Shown here: one piece after another, positions 9,791-19,562 of the stretch
Layout of the letters: the number at the start of each line of letters is the position of its first letter
How positions within the stretch are numbered: position 1 is the first letter of the stretch
NCBI GenBank assembly: GCA_029718625.1
Contig: CM056391.1
Span: forward strand, 21,701,305-21,765,304
Source of the DNA: Synaphobranchus kaupii
Lineage: Eukaryota > Chordata > Actinopteri > Anguilliformes > Synaphobranchidae
Direction: 5' to 3'
Length of the DNA stretch: 64,000 nt
Notes under the pieces: model-generated
Database searches by the model: none
What the model was told of the DNA's origin: nothing
The model's input: the letters and a program-made list of their open reading frames with translations, nothing else
Position numbers and translations under genes: made by a program

Positions 9791-10262
9791 TCTGGGCTGT
9801 GTTGGAAACCAAATTAAATTGGGATGGCAGGTATGCCATCCGCTAAGTTACGGCTTGGTGGGGCATGCCCCATACCTATACAGCACCGAGTTTGGCACTT
9901 TTCAAGGTTTCCTACAGAAGTAACCACAATGACCATAGACTCTCAGCCCTTAAAAACATTAACTTCTGTATGTTCTGACCTCATGTAACCACACAGCATT
10001 CAGATACAACTTCACACATCCACACAATAAAGCCCCAAACTTGGGTTATTTTGCCGTTTTTCTCCTTCCTCTTCCGCTTCTTCTTCTTCCCATTTTCCTG
10101 CCAAACTGCCTGCCTCCGTCGCGATGTTATCCAATGGGGAGAATTATTATTTGAGGGTATGGTCCGTATACCTGTTCATCAAGCATATCGTCCAATAAAA
10201 ACGCTTCATACTAATGTTTTTTAATGTTAATATAGCTAATGGCTTCATGCTTTCCAAGAAGC

Positions 10263-10640
10263 TACTGTGGCCTTGTGGTTAGAACTGCAGTCTCTCACAC
10301 AGTGGATTGTGGGTTCGAGCCCAGCAGGGCACATGTGCATTTTCCACAAAAACAATGTGCAACTGTTAAGTGCTTTTCATTTCTTAGTCTGTTATTATTT
10401 TCACATTGACACATTAACGTATTTTTATTGAAAAGGCAAAAGAGGTTTCCAATATTAACTGTTTAATGTTTCACTTGTACTATATCACACCCTCCCCAAA
10501 CCAGACGCTCGCTCTTGTCTGGTTTGGGGAGGGTGTTACGCTCTGCTCTGCTCTTGGTGGTGGTAGAGGCGAGTTTCCCCCTCATCACTGTAAGCGCTTT
10601 GAGTATTGAGAAAGACGCTATATAAATGCAAGGTATTATG
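10263..10640 (+). mobile_element. tRNA-derived SINE, interrupted or composite
   Basis: The head resembles a tRNA gene: an A-box-like TGGCCTTGTGGTTAGAAC (about 10,267-10,285) and a good B box GGTTCGAGCCC (10,312-10,322). These form an internal RNA polymerase III promoter. It is not a functional tRNA gene, because the cloverleaf cannot be closed convincingly. About 270 bp later is a LINE-like SINE tail, GTAAGCGCTTTGAGT...GCTATATAAATGCAA. A hairpin at 10,487-10,536 sits between head and tail. Whether head and tail belong to one insertion is inferred. Confidence 0.65.
10487..10536. repeat. Perfect 20-bp hairpin, 10-nt loop
   Basis: ACACCCTCCCCAAACCAGAC at 10,487-10,506 is followed by a 10-nt loop and its exact reverse complement at 10,517-10,536. 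The stem has no mismatch. It lies inside the SINE-like region. Confidence 0.95.
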
Positions 10641-11346
10641 ACTGGCTGACTGTGGAAACCCCTTGCCTCGGCCAACATTTCTTTATTCATTAATTTCTTC
10701 ACTTCAGCTCTGTTCACTTTATCCTTTTCACACATAACACAAGGTCACCATAAAATTAACTACTAGGAAAATTAAGAATTTACGATAATAGCCTACATTA
10801 AGAATTGAGGATAGCCTCTTTTAAGCGGCAAGCCTTTAAGAGATCGGATTTATAAACCGCCAATTCCCCAAACATATCTGATTCATGGTTAGTCACTTTA
10901 AAAAAAATAAAAAAAAAGCCTCCGAATGTGGCTCTAGTCTACGCTACTCTGCTGATAATGTAGCTTACTGCAAACACTTTTAATTATTATTATTATTATT
11001 TACTGCACAAACTAAATTACATTATTATAATACTGTAATGTCTTGACTGAACCGTGAAATAAAGTACTGAGAATGGTGTAGTTTCATGCGTGAATTCAAC
11101 TAGCCCTTGTGTTGGTTGCTACACAAAGAAACTGCGAATGAACGCTACAAAACCCCTTTAGCAGGTCCTTACCAGCCTGTGACAACATAGAAGCTAACTA
11201 GCGAACTCCTGCGAGAATCCATTTATCACCAAACTAAAAATACTCTAGATAATAGCGCTCCATACTGTTGATGATTATGATGATGATAATAACAATAATA
11301 ATAATAATAATAATAATTTGTATTATATATTTTTAAAAACACTTAC

Positions 11347-11624
11347 ATGTCCAGGCACGGGTCCATGCCACAAGAGTCATTGCTCTGCCAGAGCACAGAC
11401 TTCTTCATGTGTTTGCATCTAGCCCACTGTGCATGCATGTCTCCATATAGACTTGGTTCATTCATTTGCATGCTTCTTCATGATCCATAGCTCAGGTGGT
11501 GCTGTTCATTGTATTTCATTACACATTAAATACTGCTCATCTACAAACTCTTTTATTGTAATTGTGTGCTGTTTGTAATAGGATAACTGTTCTCATTCTT
11601 GTCAATAGAGGGCGTTATGGTTAA
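11347..11624 (-). pseudogene. 5' end of a piggyBac-like element, minus-strand copy
   Basis: Read on the minus strand it starts TTAACCATAACGCCCTCTA (TTAA at 11,621-11,624). This resembles the TTAACC...ACGCCCCCTA start of the element at 19,563. It runs to a splice-donor-like GTAAGT (11,346-11,341) directly after CCTGGACAT. The coding content is degraded. Assignment to piggyBac rests on the terminal resemblance and the shared exon-donor context. Confidence 0.5.
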
Positions 11625-12389
11625 GCGAATGTCTGCATACATTTATTTGGAATGCATGTCTCTCTCCGTGTTTATCTTCATGCATTATTCATCATTTGTT
11701 AGCTAAAAAAAAAAAGCGATATCAGATCAAAAACGTCTACGACGTAAAAAAAAAAGCCAAGTTACTCACGCATAGCCTACATAGCGCTGTCTATAAGTTC
11801 TTAATGTGGCACATACAGTTTCATTGACCACATTCTCTTGAGATGGTAAGATGAAGAAACACAGGGCCAAGTTGCATTAAATAATTTAGGAAAGTTTGGA
11901 TAGCATTGCTTTGGAATAGAGCTAGTTTATTTAGTGTGAGCTACGATAGGCAATATTGTTAGTTATTGTTATTGTCTAACGTAAAACACGTAGATTATCT
12001 TCTACGGGGTTTCCTGCCCTTTAAAATTAAGTAAAATATGTCATGTTCGAGCGACTGGGAACGGCACTGTGTCCACGCGTAACGACAGCCCATAGGGCAA
12101 TCGTGGTGTTCGCAATTGGCCACATGACACTGCAAACAGGATAAGATTGCGTTTGTGGCCATTTTTACTGAGTGTATCCTGGAAGGGATGGACTGGATTG
12201 CTGTACAAGTATGTTTTTAGCCTATCCAGATGATATATAGTCATGTGTATCGCTTTTGTTAGCTGTATGTACGTCATAGGCTAGCTTTTCTCTTTACGCG
12301 TACATGGTTTGCTGTATGGTGTAATTGTGCTGGTCATACGTCTTTGCTGCTTCAACTATTACGATAATTTTATACATTTATACCCGAAC

Positions 12390-12534
12390 GTGGCAAGCAA
12401 CGGTGGAAAGAAGAGCGTTTATATTTCACGGTTGCTCAGCTTTTGGAGGTGCTGCACCGCAGAGATTCTGGAGGTGAAGAAGTCAGTCCTCAGGCATAGT
12501 TGTGACTCTGTTGCATGGACCCGTGCCTGGACAT
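12390..12534 (+). pseudogene. Degenerate first exon of a piggyBac-like transposase
   Basis: One frame reads RWKEERLYFTVAQLLEVLHR then RDSGGEEVS before stops. The block ends at GGACAT followed by GTAAGT. The layout parallels 20,492-20,631, where a short basic/hydrophobic start with QVLDEL is followed by acidic residues and the same ACAT|GTAAGT junction. The frame is interrupted. No catalytic domain follows. Confidence 0.45.
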
Positions 12535-13579
12535 GTAAGTGTTTTAAAAAATATATAATACAAAGTATTATTATTATTGTTATTATTATCATCATCGTCA
12601 TCATAATCATCAACAGTATGGAGCGCTATTATCTAGAGTATTTTTAGTTTGGTGATAAATGGATTCTCGCAGAAGTTCACTAGTTAGCTTCTATGCTTCT
12701 ATGTCACAGGCTGGAGAGGAGCTCATGGCTGCTAAGGGGGTTTGTTTTGTAGCATTCAATCACAGTTTCTTTTTTGTGTAGCAACCAACACAAGGGCTAG
12801 TTGTTGAATTCACGCATGAAACTACATCCAGTCTCAGTACTTTATTTCACGGTTCAGTCAAGACATTACAGTATTATAATAATGTAATTTAGTTTGTGCA
12901 AGCTGACAAACTAATTCATAAATCCTAGTTAGCTACGATTGCGAATTATGTTGGAGCTAATATCAGACGTACTGTGTGGATGTAAGGTTTTTTAATGTAT
13001 ATACTGTATATACGTGTGTATTGTAGGATATCTAATATTTAGATATAGTTTTGGAGTTTATTTGGAGAAGAAGTCATCCTTTTTGGTTTTGTGGTGGTAG
13101 TTCCTTTCATTCCTGTTCCTGGAGGCTAAATAATATTTGCAATTTTTGGCTTATCTCTCTCTTTACTGGTATCTTCTAATTAATGTCTGGTTTAATGTCT
13201 TCCCTTTGATAAATTATAAGTGGTCCGCCTACATTCCTTAGTGAATGTATGATTTCCAGTCATTATTCTAATTGACTGTTTTTCATTTAATAAAATTATT
13301 TAATCTCAAGACCTGATCTAGACTTTGTTTTGGATTGTTGGTTGATCCACCAGGTTACTGTTTGACTTACCTATTAACAAATTTGGCGATTTAATTGATG
13401 ATTGTCATTTTTAATAATAATAATTTAATTAAATCACATAAAACTTATTTTGAATGTAGGTTAAGTGAGGGGTTCTAGCACGCAATATCGCTTGTGTTCA
13501 GTATTCAGTGCGGAACATTTTAACAAGGACATTGACTGTTGGAAAATACACATTTTACCTAATCCTCACTTACCCGACG

Positions 13580-13662
<83 letters not shown>

Positions 13663-13678
13663 ATATATATATATAATT
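13580..13678. repeat. Compound (TA)n/(TG)n microsatellite
   Basis: Alternating TA and TG dinucleotide runs. Nearby open frames are made of this repeat and are not genes. Confidence 0.95.
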
Positions 13679-13699
13679 TTTTTTTCCACTTCATTGTAA

Positions 13700-14618
13700 T
13701 ATTTGCCATATGTCCTTTTGAGATAATTAGTGCTCTCATTTTCTAGTGATTCTACTTAGTAATGTACTTGAATCTGTCTTTTTCAGGGAGGACAGTGAAG
13801 ACACCCCTCCCCCACCTGTCACCTAGGAGTAGGAGTTGGTAACAGACAGGTTTGCCAAATAAAGTGATGTATAATTCATTACTTTTGCTGTAAAAAGTAA
13901 TGTTGAAGGCTTGTTATAGATAGACCTGTTATTCTGCTGGCTTATGGGGCTCTGGTAAATCTAATTTTGAAGTACAGTGCCATTTTAAAAGTAAAGCAGA
14001 TTGCTTGGATAACATTAGTGTAAGTAATCCTTTTCGGAGAGGTATTTGGGCTCTTTTGGGCACGCTTTGCAAGAGAATACCCTCATACACATAAACACAA
14101 AACATGTGTAGGTTAATATTCTTCATATTTTGTATTACAAAAACAGTTTTAAAAGAAAATTTAAGTTTTCTGATTATTGACATGCCTAGACAGAAAGATA
14201 TGCACATGTTTTATATTTGGATAGGTTTGGAAAGCTTTTGGGACACCTGGGCCCCGTTTTGGGAAAAACAACAATGGTTAAGGAAAGCCTGTAGATATCT
14301 TTACCAAATTATATACACAAGTGGACAACATATCAGTGCACTAGTATAAGCAATTCTGGCTTGCTCCAGTACTTTGAAGTTGAGATATTCAGTGATAAAC
14401 TATAAAACACAAGGCGTTTTGTACTTTTTTTTGTATTCTTATGTGTATTTTGTATAAACTATATGTGACCACTTTGACATAAATTTATTCTGTTGCAAAT
14501 TTCTGAATGGTACAAGCCTCTTCTTTGAGTGAATAGTTTTTGAGATATTGGCACTTAAATGACACTAGTAAAAACTAGATGAAAATTGGGTCAAATGGGC
14601 CAAAGTAAATAGGGTTAA
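13700..14618 (+). mobile_element. 3' part of a piggyBac-like element ending at TTAA
   Basis: The stretch GGCTTATGGGGCTCTGGTAAA (about 13,940) and the end ACTAGTAAAAACTAGATGAAAA...TAGGG followed by TTAA (14,615-14,618) parallel GGCTAATGGGGCTCTAGTGAAA (near 21,920) and ACTAGTGAAAACAGGCGAAAA...GAAGAGG/TTAA at the end of the element at 19,563-22,567. It therefore appears to be the downstream end of a relative, probably belonging to the right-hand copy at 12,390-12,900. No transposase core is visible. Confidence 0.45.
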
Positions 14619-14639
14619 ATAATAATTCAATTAATATAT

Positions 14640-15189
14640 ATTAATAATGACAACACCCTGTTGTTGGAAAGTACAATCAAGTGGTAGTATTCTATAGTCT
14701 ACTTGTACCTAAAGGCAGCTTTGAGTAGATAAAAGAAAAAAACCCCAACCCTTTAAAAAGGCTGTTAGAAAATTGTTGAAATAGCCTTTATAAAGGCTGT
14801 TGTTTTACAAAAATATGAAAAAAAGTCTCTGAACATATTACTGTGGTGTACCAAGCAAGAAAACAGGCTGTGGCTTTTCCTACCAAGAAATGTCTTATAT
14901 ACCTGCCTGACACAGAGAATTATGTTGCTTGAAATTAAAAAGATAACTTTTTTCATTGGCTGAACAACCAACAAAGGTTTCTGATAAGTCAGTGAAATGA
15001 CTAGGTGGAGACTATGCACATAGGCCACACCCCATCGATGGGGAGGGGGAAAAAAAGACCTTGTATGAGCTGTCGACAATTTGCATGTCAACGTTAGCAT
15101 TATCTACTTCCGTGGATCTAAAAACAGATGGTCTATGGAATAAATTAATGGGGTTTTCCTTAATCTTTAAGTATGGATTGCGTCTCTTA
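14640..15189. other. Intergenic DNA, nothing recognised
   Basis: No repeat boundary or gene is seen between the TTAA at 14,615 and the Tc1 element. Confidence 0.5.
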
Positions 15190-15191
15190 TA

Positions 15192-16722
15192 CACTACTCA
15201 CAAAAAGTTAGGGATATTTGGCTTTCGGGTGAAATTTATGAAAAATGTAAGTTCACGCTACAGTGATATTATACGTATCATGAAAGTAGGGCATTTAAGT
15301 AGAAGCATGCAATGGTGATTTCCTCATCTCAAACAATTTATTGAAACAAAAGCCAACAACAGTGGTGGGTATACCACAACAAAAATGTCAATGTCTCAAT
15401 AACTTGTCATGTGCCCTTGAGCATCAATTACAGCTTGACAACGACGTCTCATGCTGTTCACAAGTCGACTTATTGTCTGCTGAGGCATGGCATCCCACTC
15501 TTCTTGAAGGGCGGCCCTCAGGTCATTGAGGTTCTGGGGTACAGAGTTGCGAGCCTCTACACGGTGAGTCAGCTGATCCCATAGGTTTTCTATGGGATTC
15601 AGGTCTGGAGAAAGTGCAGGCCACTCCATTTGAGGTACCCCAGTCTCCAGCAGCCTTTCCCTAATGATGCGACCTCGATGAGCTGGAGCATTGTCGTCCA
15701 TGAAGATGAAATTAGGCCTGTGTTGTTCATGCAGGGGCACAATGACTGGATTAATGATGTTATTCAGGTAGTATGGGCTTGTCACTGTACCATTCACAAA
15801 GTGTAGGGCAGTTCTGTATTGACTAGACACACCTGCCCACACTGTAACACCACCACCACCAAAGGGTCGTCTGGTGACAACAGTGGCTGATGCATAGCGC
15901 TCTCCTTGACGTCTCCAACATCGTTGGCGGCCATCATTTCTGCTCAACGTGAATCGACTTTCATCAGAGAACAGCACTGAGGCCCACTGGTCCCTCGTCC
16001 AGTGTAAATGCTCCCTGGCCCATGCAAGACGATGACGCCTGTGCCTGGTGGTGTGGTCAGGTACCCTTGCAGGTCATCTAGCACGCAGACCACGCTGATG
16101 TAAACGGTTTCGAATGGTCTGACGTGACACTTGGGTGCCTCTCACCTCCCTTAAATGTGCCTGGAGTTGAGTGGCATTCATCATCCGGTTCCGCAGGGCA
16201 CTGTTCACAATGAAGCGGTCATCAGTGTGGGATGTGGCCAAAGGACGTCCACTTCTATGCCTTTCTGTGACTCTTCCAGTCTCTCTGTATCTCTGTTGCA
16301 ACCTGCTGATGACACTCTGTGACACTCTAAGCTCAGTGGCCACTTCCCTCTGAGAACATCCTGTTTGAAGCCTCGCAATGGCGAGGTACTGTTGATCAAT
16401 TGTTAGGTGTCGTCTTGGTCTCATGATGTCAAAATGTGAACAGCATGATGAAGAGGACTGTTTAAATACCAATTCTAATTGAACCAGGAAATTTATTGGT
16501 CGATTCATGGATCAAACACCTGTTGTGAATTTTGCCGTTCAGCTCCTTGTTAGAGAACAGCAAGTTGTGCAAAAAGTACTGAAACATTGAATAGTTGGAC
16601 ATGTGCATTCAAAAGTTTAGAGAAGGTCAAATTAATTTCACCTGTAAAGGTTATAGTGCATTTTAGGTTCATCCTGAAATTTCACCCGAAAGCCGAATAT
16701 CCCTAACTTTTTGTGAGTAGTG
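15192..16722 (-). mobile_element. Full-length Tc1-like transposon
   Basis: 1,531 bp bounded by TA dinucleotides (15,190-15,191 and 16,723-16,724). The terminal inverted repeats begin CACTACTCACAAAAAGTTAG at both ends and extend about 45-50 bp with few differences. The single transposase gene is on the minus strand. All parts expected of an autonomous Tc1 element are present. One premature stop codon is the only evident coding defect. Confidence 0.96.
15396..16424 (-). pseudogene. Tc1 transposase, DD34E, one premature stop
   Basis: The start is taken at the ATG of MRPRRHLTIDQQ (16,422-16,424), because the upstream extension of the open frame lies in the untranslated region and has no family resemblance. 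The N-terminal paired-like helix-turn-helix domains include CSQREVATELRVSQSVISRL, and a HRSGRP motif lies between the DNA-binding and catalytic parts. The DDE core shows VLFSDESRF (first Asp), [10 protein letters not shown] (second Asp) and [11 protein letters not shown] (Glu). I count 34 residues between the second Asp and the Glu. Length is 342 codons plus stop, normal for Tc1. The only break is a TGA at 16,074-16,076 after GLRAR; the frame stays open on both sides. A CpG-to-TpG change is a plausible cause. Confidence 0.95.
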
Positions 16723-16874
16723 TATATGCGTTAGTGTATGAAAAAATATAGCTTTTGGCATATTTTTTTTATGTTTCACAAAACCGCTAGCTAATAAGCT
16801 CTCAATGAGGTTTTTATTCCCACGGCCACAGCATCCCATGTTTTGAACTAATAGCACTAATAGTTTATGTTCAC

Positions 16875-17732
16875 AGTAGCTACTTGCTCCATCTGGACCT
16901 CTGGCTTTCGATATGAATATCTTCAGACAAAACTCCATATTGCTCCATAGAAAAAAGCGAACGCTGTTTTGCGGCCGAACGGAATCGAGTTAAATAATTA
17001 CCTATTTTGGGACTTGTCCTCTCCACAAATCTCAGCCGGCTCGGGTAGGCTATGAACGGTTCGCCTGTAATCCATACTTTAAAGGGGACATGAAGCACTC
17101 GGTAAAGTGGCTCTGGTTCGTTAGCTTTTTACCTTAAATTAGATATGACATCTCAAACCGACCCGTATTTGCTGGAAAAATAAGTTGAAATTAGATTTTT
17201 TTCCACTAAGGCGCAGCCATCTTGGACCAACTGCGGTCGCGACGTCACTAGGTTGGTTGGTCTCTGCTGCTCAATGTATTCCTATGGGAAAATAGCTGAC
17301 TTTCAGTGAGCTCAACGATGTATCGTGAGGAAAAAATAAAACAAAAAACGCACAGATGGTCTTTTTCTATTGCCCCAAGATGCTCAAATGAGTATTACCG
17401 AACAAAACTTAATTTAAAACTGAATTTTTCCAGCAAATACGGGTCGGTTTGAGATTTGAACGCACTGTCATATCTAATTTAAGGTAAAAAGCTAATGAAC
17501 CAGAGCCACTTTACCGAGTGCTTCATGTCCCCTTATAGCAAGCTATAGCCTAACCGACTATAGCCTAACCGACAATTTCAATACAAACTAGTGAACATTC
17601 AGAATTACGGAACTCAATTCAGTTTGGCTGCAAAACGGCTGATAAGTTACAGCGTTCGCTTTTTTACATGGAGCTCTGTCTGAAGATATTCATATCGAAA
17701 GTCAGTGGTCCAGATGGAGCAAAGTAGCTACT
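16875..17732. repeat. Outer inverted repeat enclosing a palindromic MITE
   Basis: The left arm (about 16,875-16,990) and right arm (about 17,612-17,732) are reverse complements with scattered changes. They share AGTAGCTACT, TCCATCTGGACC, TCGATATGAATATCTTCAGA and AGCGAACGCTG. The inverted repeat at 17,082-17,534 lies wholly inside. This looks like a foldback structure into which a MITE inserted, or one element with two nested inverted repeats. Confidence 0.85.
17082..17534. mobile_element. MITE with long terminal inverted repeats, class unknown
   Basis: The termini AAGGGGACATGAAGCACTCG and its reverse complement extend inward about 75 bp through GGTAAAGTGGCTCTGGTTC. A second matched stretch follows around AACCGACCCGTATTTGCTGG. 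It is 453 bp long. The target duplication is ambiguous (TTA or A), so I do not assign a superfamily. Confidence 0.85.
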
Positions 17733-17749
17733 GTCATTTGTCGTGAAGC

Positions 17750-19556
17750 CTGTCTAGTTTGTAACAGCTCTCTAGGCTCAACATCCAAAAACTGGAGATA
17801 GCCTTGTGTAATGGTAGTTTGCGACTGCTAGCTAGCAAACACAGTAAATAACTGAAATTATCCAGAACATGGCCAGATTTAGCAACCTAATGTTTTAACC
17901 TGAACATAAGCATATGCTGAGTTTCATACTTGTAGCCTATGTGCTTTGTCAGCTAGCCAGGTCTGTACACTCTGAGAGTAAGGTTAACGTTAGCTGAGCA
18001 AGTATGATGCATTTCTAAGTACAAAATGTTTGTACAAAATGACCCTTTGTAGCCGAATGTTGGGGAAATAATTGATAGGGGAAAACAACCAATTGCAGCA
18101 CTCTTAATGCGTAGCAACATTTGCTAGCCTCTACTTCCTCAGACAACTAACTCTTCTTGTTTGTTGACATAAATGCAGCGTATACTGTCAGCTAACTTTC
18201 GTGGTGGTTAAAAGGTGCGTCTGGGGCACATGCAACAGTGATTCTCGCTACAGCTCAATCACGTTTCTTACGTTCCCAAAACCTAAAAGTAAATTGGAGA
18301 AATGTAAGCAGTGGATTTGGTTATTTGGACGACCACACAGGTAGCTGAATGTCAACAGCTGAATGTTACGTTAAACGTTTATATATCTATGTGTTACGGG
18401 TTTAATCTGCGTTGTGTATTTTTTTAAATAATGATGACACGACGACGACAGCTGCACTGGATCTGCATTTATTTTCTGCACGGAGAGTTAAAAAGATAGT
18501 TGGAAACAGGCTCGATACTTTCATTCACGGCAGCGCCTTCGCTCTCATCAATCACCCCTCAGAGAGAACGTAAAATGGCGGGCAAATTCTATTTGACCTG
18601 ATACTGGAGCGTACCATTATACTTAAGAATTAATTACATACCAAATGACGTACATCACTTTACATTAACAAAAGAAAATATATAATAATGTTGTTATGGA
18701 TGAAAGATGAGCAATTGCAGTGGTTTTAACCATGACGTTCACAAAATTATAACCTCTTCAGAGAAAGTTCACAATATATTAACCCCTTTTAGTAAAGGTC
18801 CACTTGGTGCGTTCCTATCCCAGAACACCTTACTCAGCACGTAGACAAAGGGAAGTTGTATATTTATCAGTCTAAATGACAAGATGACCATCCCATGTGT
18901 TATATCTAGTGAATCACTATCAACTCTGCTACATATGCAATGGTCAACAATATCAGCAGAAACGTTTGCTCCAAGGTAGCCTAATTAAGGCATGTTTCAT
19001 TAACAAAAAGATAGGCATACTTAACATTACATGAGTTAATTAGCTACTTAACTAATTATTACTTAGTGGCTAACGTTAGTTGTTAAGACCTAACGTTAGC
19101 TATGTTAGCTAGCCTACTATGAACCGAGATGTAACGTTAACGTACACCATAAGCAGGTACAGATCTAAACTGTCAGGAGGTGTAGCTTCTCTCTCTTCCT
19201 CTGAGATCGGTAACACGCTTCAATGTTGTTGGCGATAACTCGCACGGCGTGTATGTAATTAGCCCTAATAGCGAACGTAATGGCGAATGTTAGCTAGCCA
19301 AATAATATAAATAAATGAATAAACAAATAAATAAATGAACTAACGTTAATCAACCAAACCTACTGTAGCCTATACAATATATACAACAACAGCTACGGCT
19401 ACTACAGCAAGTTTTCGCAGTGACTTAATGTTATATCAGATGGTTTAGAAAATAGAAACTACCGGAGAATCAGACGTTTAATACTGTTATGATGATTCAA
19501 TTTTTGAGAAATGGACACCAGAAAAAACCCTGGGAATTAATAACAAAAAAACTATG
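17750..19556. other. Intergenic DNA rich in short GTTAGC/TAACGTTA words
   Basis: Many short motifs such as GCTAACGTTAG and GTTAGCTAGC recur, as is common in some teleost genomes. Around 18,400-18,600 there is a GC-richer block (CACGGCAGCGCC; AAAATGGCGGGCAAA) that could be repeat-derived. No gene is supported. Confidence 0.45.
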
Positions 19557-19562
19557 TTTTAA

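Larger units (their letters stand above)
11003..12900. repeat. Large inverted duplication, arms about 410-430 bp
   Basis: The left arm (about 11,003-11,412) and right arm (about 12,474-12,900) are reverse complements with scattered differences. The spacer is about 1.06 kb. Both arms contain a GCATGGACCCGTGCCTGGAC block, a GTAAGT-type splice donor, an imperfect ATT/ATC trinucleotide run, CTCTAGATAATAGCGCTCC-type sequence and an outer edge at TTAGTTTGTGCA. The divergence of the trinucleotide tract shows that the arms have evolved separately for some time. Confidence 0.88.

Noticed and set aside
10263..10337. Possible tRNA gene
   Set aside because: It has A and B boxes but no closing acceptor stem and no sensible anticodon arm. 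The LINE-type tail downstream marks it as a SINE.
13465..13580. THAP-like fragment (RLCSVFSAEHFN)
   Set aside because: Only one short Cys/His/Phe word fits. The remainder of a THAP domain is absent and the frame runs into a microsatellite.
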